NCBI GenBank assembly: GCA_045657625.1
Contig: JAZOTM010000036.1
Location: 62,001 to 126,000 of the forward strand
Source: JAZOTM01 sp045657625
Lineage (GTDB): Bacteria > Bacillota > Clostridia > Lachnospirales > Lachnospiraceae
Length of the DNA stretch: 64,000 bases
Reading direction: 5' to 3'
Under the pieces are notes generated by a model, which was not told the origin of the DNA, made no database searches, and saw nothing but the letters and a program-made list of their open reading frames with translations. This document shows, in pieces, positions 35,055 through 44,463 of this stretch (its first letter is position 1; the number at the start of each line of letters is the position of its first letter). Position numbers and translations under genes: made by a program.

Positions 35055-36512
35055 ATGGATGAAAAGGAATATCTTTATAGAGGGTGGGATTTTGCAGCCA
35101 AACTAGCCGGAGCCGAATTTGCTACAGATCAGGCAGCAAGCTATGTGGCAGAAGTCGAAGCCGCTATTAAAGAACTTGAAAACGGAATAGTAAGCCTTAA
35201 GAGTAATCAGACTGATGCTTCACTCGGAGGCTTTCTCGCTGAAGAGTGGCATGCACGGACTTTCAATATTGATGCGATTGCAGACGGCTCAGCGCATAGG
35301 GCTGAAAGGCTTGGCGTTACAGGTTATGGTTCTGTGGATATAACAACGAACTTTGAAGACAATTTTAGTGGAAAATACATGGCAACCGCGGAGAAAAGCG
35401 CAACAGAGCAGTCTTTGCTTAATAGAGAAACCGGAGAACCGCTTTATGTAAGACAAAAAAGACTAGTGCCCTCAGATCAATTGGGAGATGTAAAGAGGTA
35501 TGCTCATCAGCAAGCACTACGTAATTCGCAGATTAGAGAAGACGTTTCAAAAGCATATAGTGATACAGAAAATAACGCTGTTGATCGCATTAGCGATGCG
35601 GAGGGGCATGAATCGAGAGTGCTATCAAAGCAAGATGATCTTAAGATGGCAAGAGATGTAAAGAACGACAGATTTACGGCTGAGAAATATGGCGTCGATT
35701 TAGAAAGCGTAATAAAGGCTGACTACATTATTGACCATGCACTTAAAGCAGGATGTACTGCGGCAGCTATTTCTATGGCAATGCAGATAACTCCTGAGAT
35801 CATAAAGGCGATTGATTACCTTGTAAAGAATGGCGAACTTGATCTTAAGCAGGTACAGAAGGTAGGAACAAAGGCTATATCTTCAGGAGCAGAAGGATTC
35901 CTTAGAGGCTCTATCGCATGTACATTGCAGATTCTTTGTGAGCAAGGAGTTCTTGGTGAAGCATTTGTTAATGCAAGTCCTACGATTGTGGGCGCTGTGG
36001 TTGCGATTGTTCTGCAAACAGCAAAAAACAGCATCCTTGTTGCTGCAGGCAAGATGAGCGCAAGGCAGATGGGAAGCTCTTTTGTTGAGAGTGTCATCGT
36101 AAGTGCAGGCTTTATTGTCGGTCTTAAAGTCGGTCAGCAGATTGGCGGAGCAATTGGACAGGCAATAGGAATAACTATTCCTGGTCTTGGGTATGCAATT
36201 GGAAGTCTTATTGGCTGCACATGTGCAGTTGTATATCAGGTAGGCAAGAAACAGCTTATATCTTTCTGCGTAGATACCGGTTTTACTTGCTTTGGTCTTG
36301 TAGAGCAGGATTATCAGTTGCCGGAGGAAGTTCTTAATGACATGGGACTTGATCTTGCAGAGATAGATTATGCACCGATAGAAAGAGCGCAGGTTGATAG
36401 AGCAGAAGTAGATAGCAATATTGGAATTGACATAGCAAACCTTGAAACCGTTGATATTACCATGATTAGACGAGGTGTGATTGGAGTTAATAAGGTTGGA
36501 TATGTCGTTTAG
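35055..36512 (+). CDS. Unrecognised 485-residue protein with glycine-zipper hydrophobic region
   Basis: The soluble N-terminal half contains FLAEEWHARTFNIDAI and VRQKRLVPSDQLGD, motifs I cannot place. The middle and C-terminal half hold long hydrophobic stretches. One is a glycine-rich hairpin (VGQQIGGAIGQAIGITIPG) like those of pore-forming or membrane-inserting proteins. ATG 35055 has the better spacing from AGGGG; 35049 is possible. It lies directly upstream of hsdR and may be a membrane effector of the cassette. Function unknown. Confidence 0.62.
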   Translation: MDEKEYLYRGWDFAAKLAGAEFATDQAASYVAEVEAAIKELENGIVSLKSNQTDASLGGFLAEEWHARTFNIDAIADGSAHRAERLGVTGYGSVDITTNFEDNFSGKYMATAEKSATEQSLLNRETGEPLYVRQKRLVPSDQLGDVKRYAHQQALRNSQIREDVSKAYSDTENNAVDRISDAEGHESRVLSKQDDLKMARDVKNDRFTAEKYGVDLESVIKADYIIDHALKAGCTAAAISMAMQITPEIIKAIDYLVKNGELDLKQVQKVGTKAISSGAEGFLRGSIACTLQILCEQGVLGEAFVNASPTIVGAVVAIVLQTAKNSILVAAGKMSARQMGSSFVESVIVSAGFIVGLKVGQQIGGAIGQAIGITIPGLGYAIGSLIGCTCAVVYQVGKKQLISFCVDTGFTCFGLVEQDYQLPEEVLNDMGLDLAEIDYAPIERAQVDRAEVDSNIGIDIANLETVDITMIRRGVIGVNKVGYVV

Positions 36513-36540
36513 ACAACTATGATAAGGAGAGGTGATTTCT

Positions 36541-39500
36541 TTGAAGGAGTTTTCTGAAGCAACAAGGGTACAGATGCCAGCAATGGTTCATCTTACGAGG
36601 CTCGGCTATAAGTATTATGGAAAAATCAGCGAAGAGACGGCGGGTGTGGATTATGATCCAGACACGAATATTTTATTGAAAGTTTTTAGGGAGCAGTTTA
36701 AGAAGCTTAATCCTGAGCAAGAGGGAAAAGCAGAGGAAACTCTTAGAGATATCCGCATTGAGCTTGATAATGATGATTTGGGAAGAAGCTTTTACAAAAG
36801 GCTTACAAGCGTATCTCCTTTGAAGCTTGTTGATTTTGAGCATCCTGAGAATAATGAATTTCATTGTACTGGAGAGTTTACCTGCAAGAGAGATCAGGAT
36901 GAGTTTAGACCTGACCTTACACTTTTTGTTAATGGACTTCCGCTTGCGATAATTGAAGTGAAGAAGCCAAATAACAAAGGAGGAATGGTTGCTGAGAGTG
37001 AGAGAATGAATCATCAGCGCTTCCCAAACAAGAAGTTCAGGCGTTTTATAAATGAGACTCAGCTTATGCTGTTCTCAAATAACATGGAATATGATACTTT
37101 GGGCGGAATTGTACCCGTGCAAGGAGCTTTTTATTGTACTGCGGCGAGAGAAAAGGCACCATTTAACTGTTTTAGGGAAGAAAATCCGGAGAACTTGCCT
37201 GTTGCACCTTACAATAGAGATTATCCTTATAAGCCGATTGATCCTATTGTGGAGAAGAAGATTTTGTCTGATTTTAACTGTCAGGTAATCCATACTTCAC
37301 CCGAGTATCAAACAAATACAAATACAAACACGCCTACAAATAGGATTCTGACTTCCATGTGTAGTCCGGAACGACTGCTCTATATCATTAAATATGGCAT
37401 TGCTTATGTAAAGATGGAGCGTGAAGTAGATGGAAAGATTGAATCTACGGATCAGAAGCATATTATGAGATATCAGCAGCTCTTTGCTGCACTTGCTGTA
37501 AGGAAAAAGCTGTCAGAAGGAAAGACTTCCGGCGTCATTTGGCATACACAAGGTTCAGGTAAAACTGCGCTTTCGTATTATATGCATAAGATTCTTACCG
37601 ACTATTATGCGCATCTTGACCAGCCCAAAGTAGCAAAATTCTATTTTATTGTTGACAGATTAGACCTGCTTGAACAGGCTTCACAAGAGTTCGAAGCAAG
37701 AGGGCTTGCAGTAAGGACGGCCAATACACGTGCTGAACTTATGCAGCAGTTCAGAGAAAACCAGTCATTAGAAGGTAATGCAGGTAAGCCAGAGATTACG
37801 GTAGTTAATATTCAGCGATTCGCAGAGGATAAAGACAGAGTAGATCTTCCTGCTTATGCCACCAACCTTCAACGAATCTTTATCATTGACGAGGCGCACA
37901 GAGGATATAATCCTACAGGCTCATTCCTTGCGAATCTGTTTGATGCAGATCCCAATTCTATTAAGATTGCGCTTACAGGTACACCGTTACTTAAGGCAGA
38001 AAGAGCCTCATGGAAAATCTTTGGTGAGTATTTTCATACATATTATTATGATAAGTCTATTCAGGACGGTTATACTTTAAAAATCATCAGAGAAGACATC
38101 GAGACAAAGTATAAGGAAAAACTTACTGAAATCTATGAAAAGCTGGATAAGCTTGTTCAAAAGAAGGACATCAAGAAGTCCGACATCATTGAGCATGAGA
38201 CTTATGTAAAAGAGCTTCTTAGATACATAATTACGGACATGAATCAGTTTAGAACGCTTCATGGAGATAATACGCTTGGGGGTATGATTATTTGTGAAAC
38301 GTCTGAGCAAGCAAGAAAACTATTTGAGTATTTCAATGAAATACAAGATGAGTTAAATGCCTCTAGTGGTCTTAATAGCAACATGAAGGCAGGTTTGATC
38401 CTTCATGATAGTGATGATAAAGAGACAAGAAAGCAGCTAGTAAAAGATTTCAAGAAGAATATGACAATAGATATTCTTATAGTCTTCAATATGCTGCTTA
38501 CTGGATTCGATGCGCCTAGACTGAAGAGATTGTATTTCGGTAGAAAACTTAAAGACCATAACCTTTTACAGGCTATTACAAGAGTAAATAGACCATACAA
38601 GGACAACCGATATGGTTATGTTATAGACTTTGCTGACATTAAGGCAAACTTTGATGAAACAAATGAAGCATACTTACAGGAGCTGAATAGATTCAACGAC
38701 CCGGATGAAACAGGCGTTGAGGCAGATAAGGCTAATGTTCTTGTGCAGGTATTGGAGGATCCAAAGGAAATAGTCCAGCGTTTGCAAACTGTGAGACAGA
38801 CACTTTTCAGTTATACAACTGATAACTTGGAAGAGTTTTGCTCTGAGGTTTCTACAGTTGAAGATAAAACGGAATTGTTAGAGTTGAAGAAAGCTCTTGT
38901 ATCAGCAAGAGATTGTTATAACATCGTTCGTACTTTTGGTGATGAAGAACTGAAAGCAACAGTAGAGAAGATGCAGATATCAAATCTTCCGGGCTTGATT
39001 TCAGAGGTGCAGCATGCAATCGACAATATTAACCAGAAGGAGTTCTTTGAGCATGATGACGAGACCAAGCTGATGGTTAATGCTGCCATGATGGATATCA
39101 AATTCAATTTCACTAAGATAGGCGAAGAGGAAATGAAAATGATATCTGGCGGTGTTGAGCTTAAAGATAAGTATAACAAGGTTCTTCAGGAGTTCATGGA
39201 CAATATGGATCAAGATGATCCGGAGTATCTTACACTTCTTGAGGCATTTAGAGCACGTATGAAGGACCACGGCTTTGTTCTGGATAATATTGAGCAATTC
39301 TATCAGAGAACAAAAGACTTGGATGAGATCCTTGATAAGCTTAAGGCTTTACAAAAGAAAAATAAGGTGCTTTTGAATAAGTATAAGGGCGATGCTAAGT
39401 TTGCAAGGGTACATAAGCGAATCCAGGAAGAAAACGCTGAGAGAAGCAAAAAGAATGAGAAGCCTATTGTATCAACACAGGATACGGAACTTCTTGATAT

Positions 39501-39717
39501 GCTGATTTATATTAAGGATTGTGTAGATCAGAAAGTATATGATCGTAACGATATTCTTAAGAAAGATGCTTATTTCGAGAAGACTGTAATGGTTCTTGTG
39601 TCAGAGACACTTGATAAGCTCAAATTAGAAAATGAAAGACAAGACCGCATGTTTATCATGTCAAGGATTGTAAAACAGTATCTTGACCAGTATAAAGAAA
39701 CTTACCCTGCGGCATAA
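36541..39717 (+). CDS. hsdR: Type I restriction enzyme, R subunit
   Basis: Motor and nuclease subunit, 1058 residues from TTG 36541 (SD GAGAGGTGA). The N-terminal PD-(D/E)xK nuclease shows D125 in FRPDLTLF and E139/K141 in IIEVKKP. Superfamily 2 helicase motifs follow: HTQGSGKTALS and IIDEAHRGY. The later motif region has FNMLLTGFDAPRLKR. It cleaves unmodified DNA after ATP-driven translocation, together with HsdM and HsdS. All key motifs are intact, so the enzyme looks functional. Confidence 0.95.
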   Translation: MKEFSEATRVQMPAMVHLTRLGYKYYGKISEETAGVDYDPDTNILLKVFREQFKKLNPEQEGKAEETLRDIRIELDNDDLGRSFYKRLTSVSPLKLVDFEHPENNEFHCTGEFTCKRDQDEFRPDLTLFVNGLPLAIIEVKKPNNKGGMVAESERMNHQRFPNKKFRRFINETQLMLFSNNMEYDTLGGIVPVQGAFYCTAAREKAPFNCFREENPENLPVAPYNRDYPYKPIDPIVEKKILSDFNCQVIHTSPEYQTNTNTNTPTNRILTSMCSPERLLYIIKYGIAYVKMEREVDGKIESTDQKHIMRYQQLFAALAVRKKLSEGKTSGVIWHTQGSGKTALSYYMHKILTDYYAHLDQPKVAKFYFIVDRLDLLEQASQEFEARGLAVRTANTRAELMQQFRENQSLEGNAGKPEITVVNIQRFAEDKDRVDLPAYATNLQRIFIIDEAHRGYNPTGSFLANLFDADPNSIKIALTGTPLLKAERASWKIFGEYFHTYYYDKSIQDGYTLKIIREDIETKYKEKLTEIYEKLDKLVQKKDIKKSDIIEHETYVKELLRYIITDMNQFRTLHGDNTLGGMIICETSEQARKLFEYFNEIQDELNASSGLNSNMKAGLILHDSDDKETRKQLVKDFKKNMTIDILIVFNMLLTGFDAPRLKRLYFGRKLKDHNLLQAITRVNRPYKDNRYGYVIDFADIKANFDETNEAYLQELNRFNDPDETGVEADKANVLVQVLEDPKEIVQRLQTVRQTLFSYTTDNLEEFCSEVSTVEDKTELLELKKALVSARDCYNIVRTFGDEELKATVEKMQISNLPGLISEVQHAIDNINQKEFFEHDDETKLMVNAAMMDIKFNFTKIGEEEMKMISGGVELKDKYNKVLQEFMDNMDQDDPEYLTLLEAFRARMKDHGFVLDNIEQFYQRTKDLDEILDKLKALQKKNKVLLNKYKGDAKFARVHKRIQEENAERSKKNEKPIVSTQDTELLDMLIYIKDCVDQKVYDRNDILKKDAYFEKTVMVLVSETLDKLKLENERQDRMFIMSRIVKQYLDQYKETYPAA

Positions 39718-39729
39718 AGGAGAAAAGAC

Positions 39730-41358
39730 ATGGATATTAAACAGAAAACCTATGACCTTATTGATTCGCTAAAGGCGGTATGCCATTCATATGGCCTTAC
39801 CGGTGATGGTAATGAATACAAGATTATAACACAGATTTTCTTGTATAAATTTCTAAATGATAAGTTTGGATATGAGGTTAAAAAGATTTCTGAAAAGCTT
39901 AGAAATGCTGAAAAGTGGGAAGAAGCATATGCCGCTATGACAGAGGATGAAAGGCTTGATATTTTAGATAAGCTTTCACCTGATGTACTTCAGTTTCAAC
40001 CAGAGCATTTAGTTTCGTTCTTATGGAATAATCAATCAAAAGGTGACTTTGACATAATTTTTGACAGCACAATGGTAGATATTGCAGAGAAAAATGCGGC
40101 CATCTTTTCTACACATACAACTCAGGATACTAGGGTTTTATTATTTGAGAAATTGACAAATTATGTAACTGATGACGCACAAAAGGCGGATTTTGCAAGA
40201 GCACTGGTCGATAAGTTAGTTAGCTTTTCATTTGAAGAAGCCTTCAAAGAGAAATATGATTTTTTTGCAGCTATTTTTGAATACTTGATAAAAGATTATA
40301 ATGCTGCTAGCGGAGATAACGCTTATGCCGAATACTACACTCCTCATGCAATAGCTGTAATCATGGCTAGGTTGTTAGTTGGAGATGAGTCGGATTTACA
40401 TAATGTAGAATGCTATGATCCGTCTGCTGGAACGGGAACGTTACTTATGGCTTTAGCACATCAAATTGGTGAGGATAGATGTACTATTTTTTCACAAGAT
40501 ATTTCTCAAAAGAGTAGCAAGATGCTTAAACTGAATCTTATTCTTAATGATTTGGTAGCGTCCTTAGATAATGCTGTTCAAGGTAATACTATGACTGAAC
40601 CATACCATAAATCTAATGATGGCAAAGAGCTTCGCCAGTTTGATTATGTGGTGTCAAATCCGCCATTTAATATGGATTTTTCAGAGGATAAAAAGAAAAT
40701 GGATGCCCAGCCAGTAAGGTTCTGGGGGGGAGTTCCTAATATAAAACCTAAAAAGCCTGAAAAGTCAGCGATATATCCTTGTTTTATACAGCATGTAGTT
40801 AATTCAATCAGAGATGGAGGAAAAGGCGCAATTGTTGTTCCAACTGGTTTTTTAACGGCAAAAAGTGGAGTTGAAAGAACGGTTTTGGAGTATCTTGTTG
40901 ACAACAGAATAATATATGGTGCTATTTCAATGCCACAGAACGTTTTTGCTAATACTGGTACAAATGTCTCGGTTTTATTCTTTGACAAGTCAAAAAAAGA
41001 GGAAAAGGTTATTCTAATTAAGGCAGATGACTTGGGGGAAGAATATAAAGAGGGAAAGAATAAGAAACGCAGATTAACTAGGGATGAGATTGAACATATA
41101 ATTAAGACCTTTGCTGAAAAGAAGGTAAGTGATGATTTTTCTGTATATGTGTCATATGAAGACATAAAGAATAAGAATTATTCCCTTGCGGCAGGTCAAT
41201 ATTTTGATATTAAGATTGAACATGTTGAGATTAGTCATGAAGAGTTTAAAAAAATGATGCAAAACCATCACGATGTTTTGAAAGAAGAGTTCAACAAATC
41301 TCAAAAATATGGAGAAGAGATTCTGAACAATATAGGGGTATTGCATTATGGAAATTAA
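39730..41358 (+). CDS. hsdM: Type I restriction enzyme, M subunit
   Basis: N6-adenine methyltransferase subunit, 542 residues. S-adenosylmethionine motif I is DPSAGTGTLL (about 230-239) and catalytic motif IV is NPPF (310-313). The HsdM N-terminal helical domain is present. It starts 12 bases after hsdR, and its 3' end overlaps hsdS by 11 bases. With HsdS it sets the methylation specificity that protects the host. Confidence 0.95.
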   Translation: MDIKQKTYDLIDSLKAVCHSYGLTGDGNEYKIITQIFLYKFLNDKFGYEVKKISEKLRNAEKWEEAYAAMTEDERLDILDKLSPDVLQFQPEHLVSFLWNNQSKGDFDIIFDSTMVDIAEKNAAIFSTHTTQDTRVLLFEKLTNYVTDDAQKADFARALVDKLVSFSFEEAFKEKYDFFAAIFEYLIKDYNAASGDNAYAEYYTPHAIAVIMARLLVGDESDLHNVECYDPSAGTGTLLMALAHQIGEDRCTIFSQDISQKSSKMLKLNLILNDLVASLDNAVQGNTMTEPYHKSNDGKELRQFDYVVSNPPFNMDFSEDKKKMDAQPVRFWGGVPNIKPKKPEKSAIYPCFIQHVVNSIRDGGKGAIVVPTGFLTAKSGVERTVLEYLVDNRIIYGAISMPQNVFANTGTNVSVLFFDKSKKEEKVILIKADDLGEEYKEGKNKKRRLTRDEIEHIIKTFAEKKVSDDFSVYVSYEDIKNKNYSLAAGQYFDIKIEHVEISHEEFKKMMQNHHDVLKEEFNKSQKYGEEILNNIGVLHYGN

Positions 41359-42598
41359 ACGTCTTAAAGAATTGTGTATTGGAAAAGGTGAATATGGCAT
41401 AGCGGCTGCTGGAGAGCCTTTTTCGGAAAAAAAATATAGATACTTGAGAATAACGGATATTTCGGATTATGGAGAATTACTTCATGATGATATGAAATCC
41501 GTGTCTGCTGATGGGTGTGAAAAGTATCTATTGGAAGAAAATGACATTGTTTTTGCTAGAACTGGAAATTCCACGGGAAGAACATTTTTTTATGAAAAGA
41601 AATATGGTGATTTGGTATATGCAGGATTTTTAATTAAATTTCATATTGATAAAGAAAAGGTGAATCCGAAGTATTTAAAGTATTATACAATTTCACAGAC
41701 ATATAAGAATTGGATAAATAATGGACCTACGGGTAGTACAAGGGGAAATATGAGTGAAGGTGATTTTGCTGATTTGCCCATATTCTTGCCGGATAGGCCA
41801 ATCCAAGATAAAATAGTGGATTTTTTGGATCCAATTTCGGAGAAAATAGAGTGTAATAATCGGATATTGGAGGAATGTTATGAAACGATTAGGACTCTAT
41901 ACAAGTATTGGTTTGTTCAATTTGATTTTCCAGATAAAAATGGAAAGCCTTATAAAGCATCTGGAAACCCGCTAGTTTGGAATGAGAGGATAAAAAAAGA
42001 AATACCTAAGGATTGGGTAGTAAAGTCTTTGGAGGACATATCAGATCAAGTGTATGAGATGGTTAATCCTTCAAGTGATACTGATTATTATCATTATAGT
42101 ATTCCAGCATATGATGACGGGGCATTTCCTGTAATAGAAAATGGTGGACAGATTGATAGTGGCAAGTACAAAGTACCAAGCAACGGTTTTTTATTATCAA
42201 AACTTAATCCAAGATTTAAGAGACTTTGGGTTGTAAGTGAAGTAAGCGATAACAGTATTTGTTCTACAGAGTTTATACCTATAAAGGCAAAGGCATTGTA
42301 TTATGATGTTTTATTTGCAATTCTGGATAGCAATCCGTTCTATACATATATGGTGAATAGTTCTAGTAGTTCTACAGGGAGCAGAAAGCGTATGGATCCA
42401 GAGCTGTGCAAGAAGTATTATTTTGCCATGCCGCAAGAACAGGAATTAGTGCAGTGTTTTTCTGAAAATACTCATTACCTGATTAAGACGATTGTTGCCA
42501 TGAATAAAGAAAACGGAGACTTGAAAAGATTAAGAAATGATTTTTTGCCACTAGCAATTAATGAAAAGATAATTTTTAAAAACATGACGTCAAAGTGA
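41348..42598 (+). CDS. hsdS: Type I restriction enzyme, specificity subunit S
   Basis: 416 residues with two target-recognition domains, each followed by a conserved helical spacer (LPIFLPDRPIQDKIVDFLD and the C-terminal FAMPQEQELVQCF region). HsdS sets the two half-sites of the DNA target, which cannot be predicted here. A TGACGTCA palindrome begins in its last codons. No inverted-repeat shuffling partners are seen. Confidence 0.92.
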   Translation: MEIKRLKELCIGKGEYGIAAAGEPFSEKKYRYLRITDISDYGELLHDDMKSVSADGCEKYLLEENDIVFARTGNSTGRTFFYEKKYGDLVYAGFLIKFHIDKEKVNPKYLKYYTISQTYKNWINNGPTGSTRGNMSEGDFADLPIFLPDRPIQDKIVDFLDPISEKIECNNRILEECYETIRTLYKYWFVQFDFPDKNGKPYKASGNPLVWNERIKKEIPKDWVVKSLEDISDQVYEMVNPSSDTDYYHYSIPAYDDGAFPVIENGGQIDSGKYKVPSNGFLLSKLNPRFKRLWVVSEVSDNSICSTEFIPIKAKALYYDVLFAILDSNPFYTYMVNSSSSSTGSRKRMDPELCKKYYFAMPQEQELVQCFSENTHYLIKTIVAMNKENGDLKRLRNDFLPLAINEKIIFKNMTSK

Positions 42599-42648
42599 CG
42601 TCGTTAGAGATTAAGGGTGACGCCGAAGTGACGTCACTCTTTCTTTTT
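42595..42648 (+). terminator. Terminator-like hairpin at the end of the R-M operon, with TGACGTC repeats
   Basis: GTGACGTC (42595) pairs with GACGTCAC (42630) across a long loop, followed by TCTTTCTTTTT. TGACGTC-type units recur at 42585, 42596, 42618 (variant TGACGCC) and 42629. It may be a terminator, a binding array, or both. Confidence 0.55.
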
Positions 42649-42703
42649 GCCTATTTTTCTGTACGCCGGGGTCGTAGGGCGCTCCCTATTCCGGATGCCA
42701 TAG

Positions 42704-42750
42704 GCAGACGGTCTGCGTAAAGTTAGCCTGCAACTTTAGGCGTATCCTGT
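42704..42750 (+). other. Candidate oriT with IncP-type nic site
   Basis: Two adjacent inverted repeats, GCAGAC/GTCTGC at 42704-42716 and TAAAGTT/AACTTTA (7-base loop) at 42718-42738, are followed four bases later by TATCCTGT (42743-42750). This fits the MOBP/IncP nic consensus YATCCTG|Y, with cleavage predicted between 42749 and 42750. The inverted repeat just before nic matches the RP4-type layout. A MobC-like gene and a MOBP-type relaxase lie downstream. The predicted 5' end leads into 43075 onward. Confidence 0.75.
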
Positions 42751-42782
42751 TATTCTTTTTTCTTGTTTTTCATAATTTCTGT

Positions 42783-42994
42783 CCGGGGGCGTACTTGCCC
42801 TATTTTCAGGGTTTCAAGGTGGTACGGCACCGTAATTTCCCCAAATTCATTTTTACAATTTTATAAGACCTGTTTTTAATGGCTGTACGGACGCGTACAA
42901 CCCAGTATTTGTGCGGCTTTGAGCCTATTACGGGTGCGTATTTTATGCCGTTTTAAAGCAGGGAGATTATACGGGTGCGTAGTACGGGAGCGTA
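42783..42994 (+). repeat. Iteron-like 11-bp repeats in the oriT region
   Basis: Five direct copies match MCGGRNGCGTA or one base away: CCGGGGGCGTA (42783), ACGGACGCGTA (42887), ACGGGTGCGTA (42930 and 42971), and ACGGGAGCGTA (42984). Inverted arms TACGG/CCGTA lie at 42823-42834 and TGTACG/CGTACA at 42884-42899. The rest of the gene-free stretch 42599-43074 shows no other feature. It may bind relaxosome or replication proteins. Confidence 0.6.
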
Positions 42995-43013
42995 CAGATT
43001 TTTATAAGGATTG

Positions 43014-43041
43014 TTTCGGATTTGCTTTCAGTATGTCCCAC
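43014..43041 (+). promoter_or_regulatory. ICE two-block motif, copy B
   Basis: TTTCGGATT, 11 bases, TGTCCCAC, then ATATAGGTAGAAAG, 33 bases before the gene at 43075. Confidence 0.75.
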
Positions 43042-43074
43042 ATATAGGTAGAAAGCACGAAAGGAGGTTTTTGG

Positions 43075-44451
43075 ATGGATTACGCAGTGCTTAAAAAAAT
43101 AGCAGAGTACTCAGATGTTTATGAAGTGGCGGCTCTTGGGATTAGCTCTGTAGAAGAAATGAAAGCAGCCTTAAAAAAGAAAGGGGCTACTGGTGGAACC
43201 TTTCAGAGAAGAACGGAGTACCTGACAGGGCAGCCTGCTTATATCTCTATAAACGGAGATGAGCTGTCATATGACTACCAGACTTTGGCAGAGGATCTTC
43301 AAACATTGACAGAAAATCTTATTCCAAAGGGCTATGGGCAGGATTCTGAACAGGAACTGGAAGAAGAGATTGAGATGCTAAAAAGGCAGATTACTGATCT
43401 GACATCTGAGCTGCAGGAGTACTCACAAAAGATTACGCAGCAGGAAGATTATATTAGCAAGCTTAAGGCAGAGCTTTCAAAGAGGGCTGGGGGATTCTTA
43501 AAGACAGAACTGGAAAGGAAAGTACTTGTGGCAAGCAGCATATCTGTGGGTCCAAAGGTGCATCCATCAGACGAATGTTTCCTTGTGGATCCTGACGAGT
43601 TATTGGATGTAGATGCTTGTGTTGCAAGGTATGGCGGAGAGCTCGATTCTTTCTATGAAGAGATACCGACAGATACCGAAGATGCAGGATTTGAGCCGGG
43701 GCATGAGCTGACAGAGAAAAATCATGCACTTAGAACAATGAAGACTGTGGGAACAAAGAGGTTCTTTTCAAAGAGAGTCAGGGATAATGCTGAGGTCAAG
43801 AAGGTGGAATCAAGAGTAGGGCAGTTATTCCCGGCGCATGGGGATGGTAAGAGTGAGCGTCAGAAAGAGAGGGATAAGATTCTCCGCAACAGATTCATTT
43901 CCTTAAATAACATTATCAAGTCTGACAGGCTTACCAATCAGGAAAAGCTCATGATGTATGCCATGAACTCTGAGTATCATAACACGCATGTAGAGAGGCT
44001 TTTGACATATGCCGGGGCTCATTGTATCAATGCAGATTTTCTCATTTATATATTGGAAGATCCGGATACCTGCTCAACATATGAAAATACAGTGGCATTC
44101 TTAAGCCAGTTCGCAGATGCAAGTGAGTATAGGATGAAGCTCAATCTGGCTCGTGAACTTATCGAGGGAAAGTGGTATATCACAGCAGACTATAACGGAC
44201 GAAAGACAAAGTTTCAGCTTGTACCCATTGATGAGATCAATGAACTCCGTAAAGCAGTAGGTCTTCCTATAAGTAAGTATTCTTATAAGGAAGAAGAGGA
44301 AGATGATCCTTTCCCTGACGATGTAGAAGAGGAAGTACCTAAGAAGCCGGATTTTGTTGAAGATATTGCTCCCGGTTCTTATGGCGATATTGATATTCCC
44401 GATGATGGATTTGAGATGCCGCCAATGGACAATGAGGAATTACCTTTTTAA
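43075..44451 (+). CDS. Unrecognised 458-residue transfer-region protein with coiled coil
   Basis: First gene after the candidate oriT. The N-terminal helical region is followed by a coiled coil at about 105-150 (ELEEEIEMLKRQITDLTSEL). A basic middle region (KRFFSKRVRDNAEVKKVE) and a very acidic proline-rich tail follow. No nuclease or polymerase motif is recognised. Position beside oriT, 12 bases before the MobC-like gene, suggests an oriT-binding or replication-related role. Start 43075 has AAAGGAGG. Confidence 0.6.
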   Translation: MDYAVLKKIAEYSDVYEVAALGISSVEEMKAALKKKGATGGTFQRRTEYLTGQPAYISINGDELSYDYQTLAEDLQTLTENLIPKGYGQDSEQELEEEIEMLKRQITDLTSELQEYSQKITQQEDYISKLKAELSKRAGGFLKTELERKVLVASSISVGPKVHPSDECFLVDPDELLDVDACVARYGGELDSFYEEIPTDTEDAGFEPGHELTEKNHALRTMKTVGTKRFFSKRVRDNAEVKKVESRVGQLFPAHGDGKSERQKERDKILRNRFISLNNIIKSDRLTNQEKLMMYAMNSEYHNTHVERLLTYAGAHCINADFLIYILEDPDTCSTYENTVAFLSQFADASEYRMKLNLARELIEGKWYITADYNGRKTKFQLVPIDEINELRKAVGLPISKYSYKEEEEDDPFPDDVEEEVPKKPDFVEDIAPGSYGDIDIPDDGFEMPPMDNEELPF

Positions 44452-44463
44452 GGGAGGGACATT

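Noticed and set aside
40644..41165. 173-residue open frame on the minus strand
   Set aside because: Antisense to hsdM, whose motifs are intact in the sense frame.
42783..42994. CRISPR-like array
   Set aside because: The repeats are only 11 bases, vary in sequence and are unevenly spaced (13 to 104 bases); no cas genes are present.
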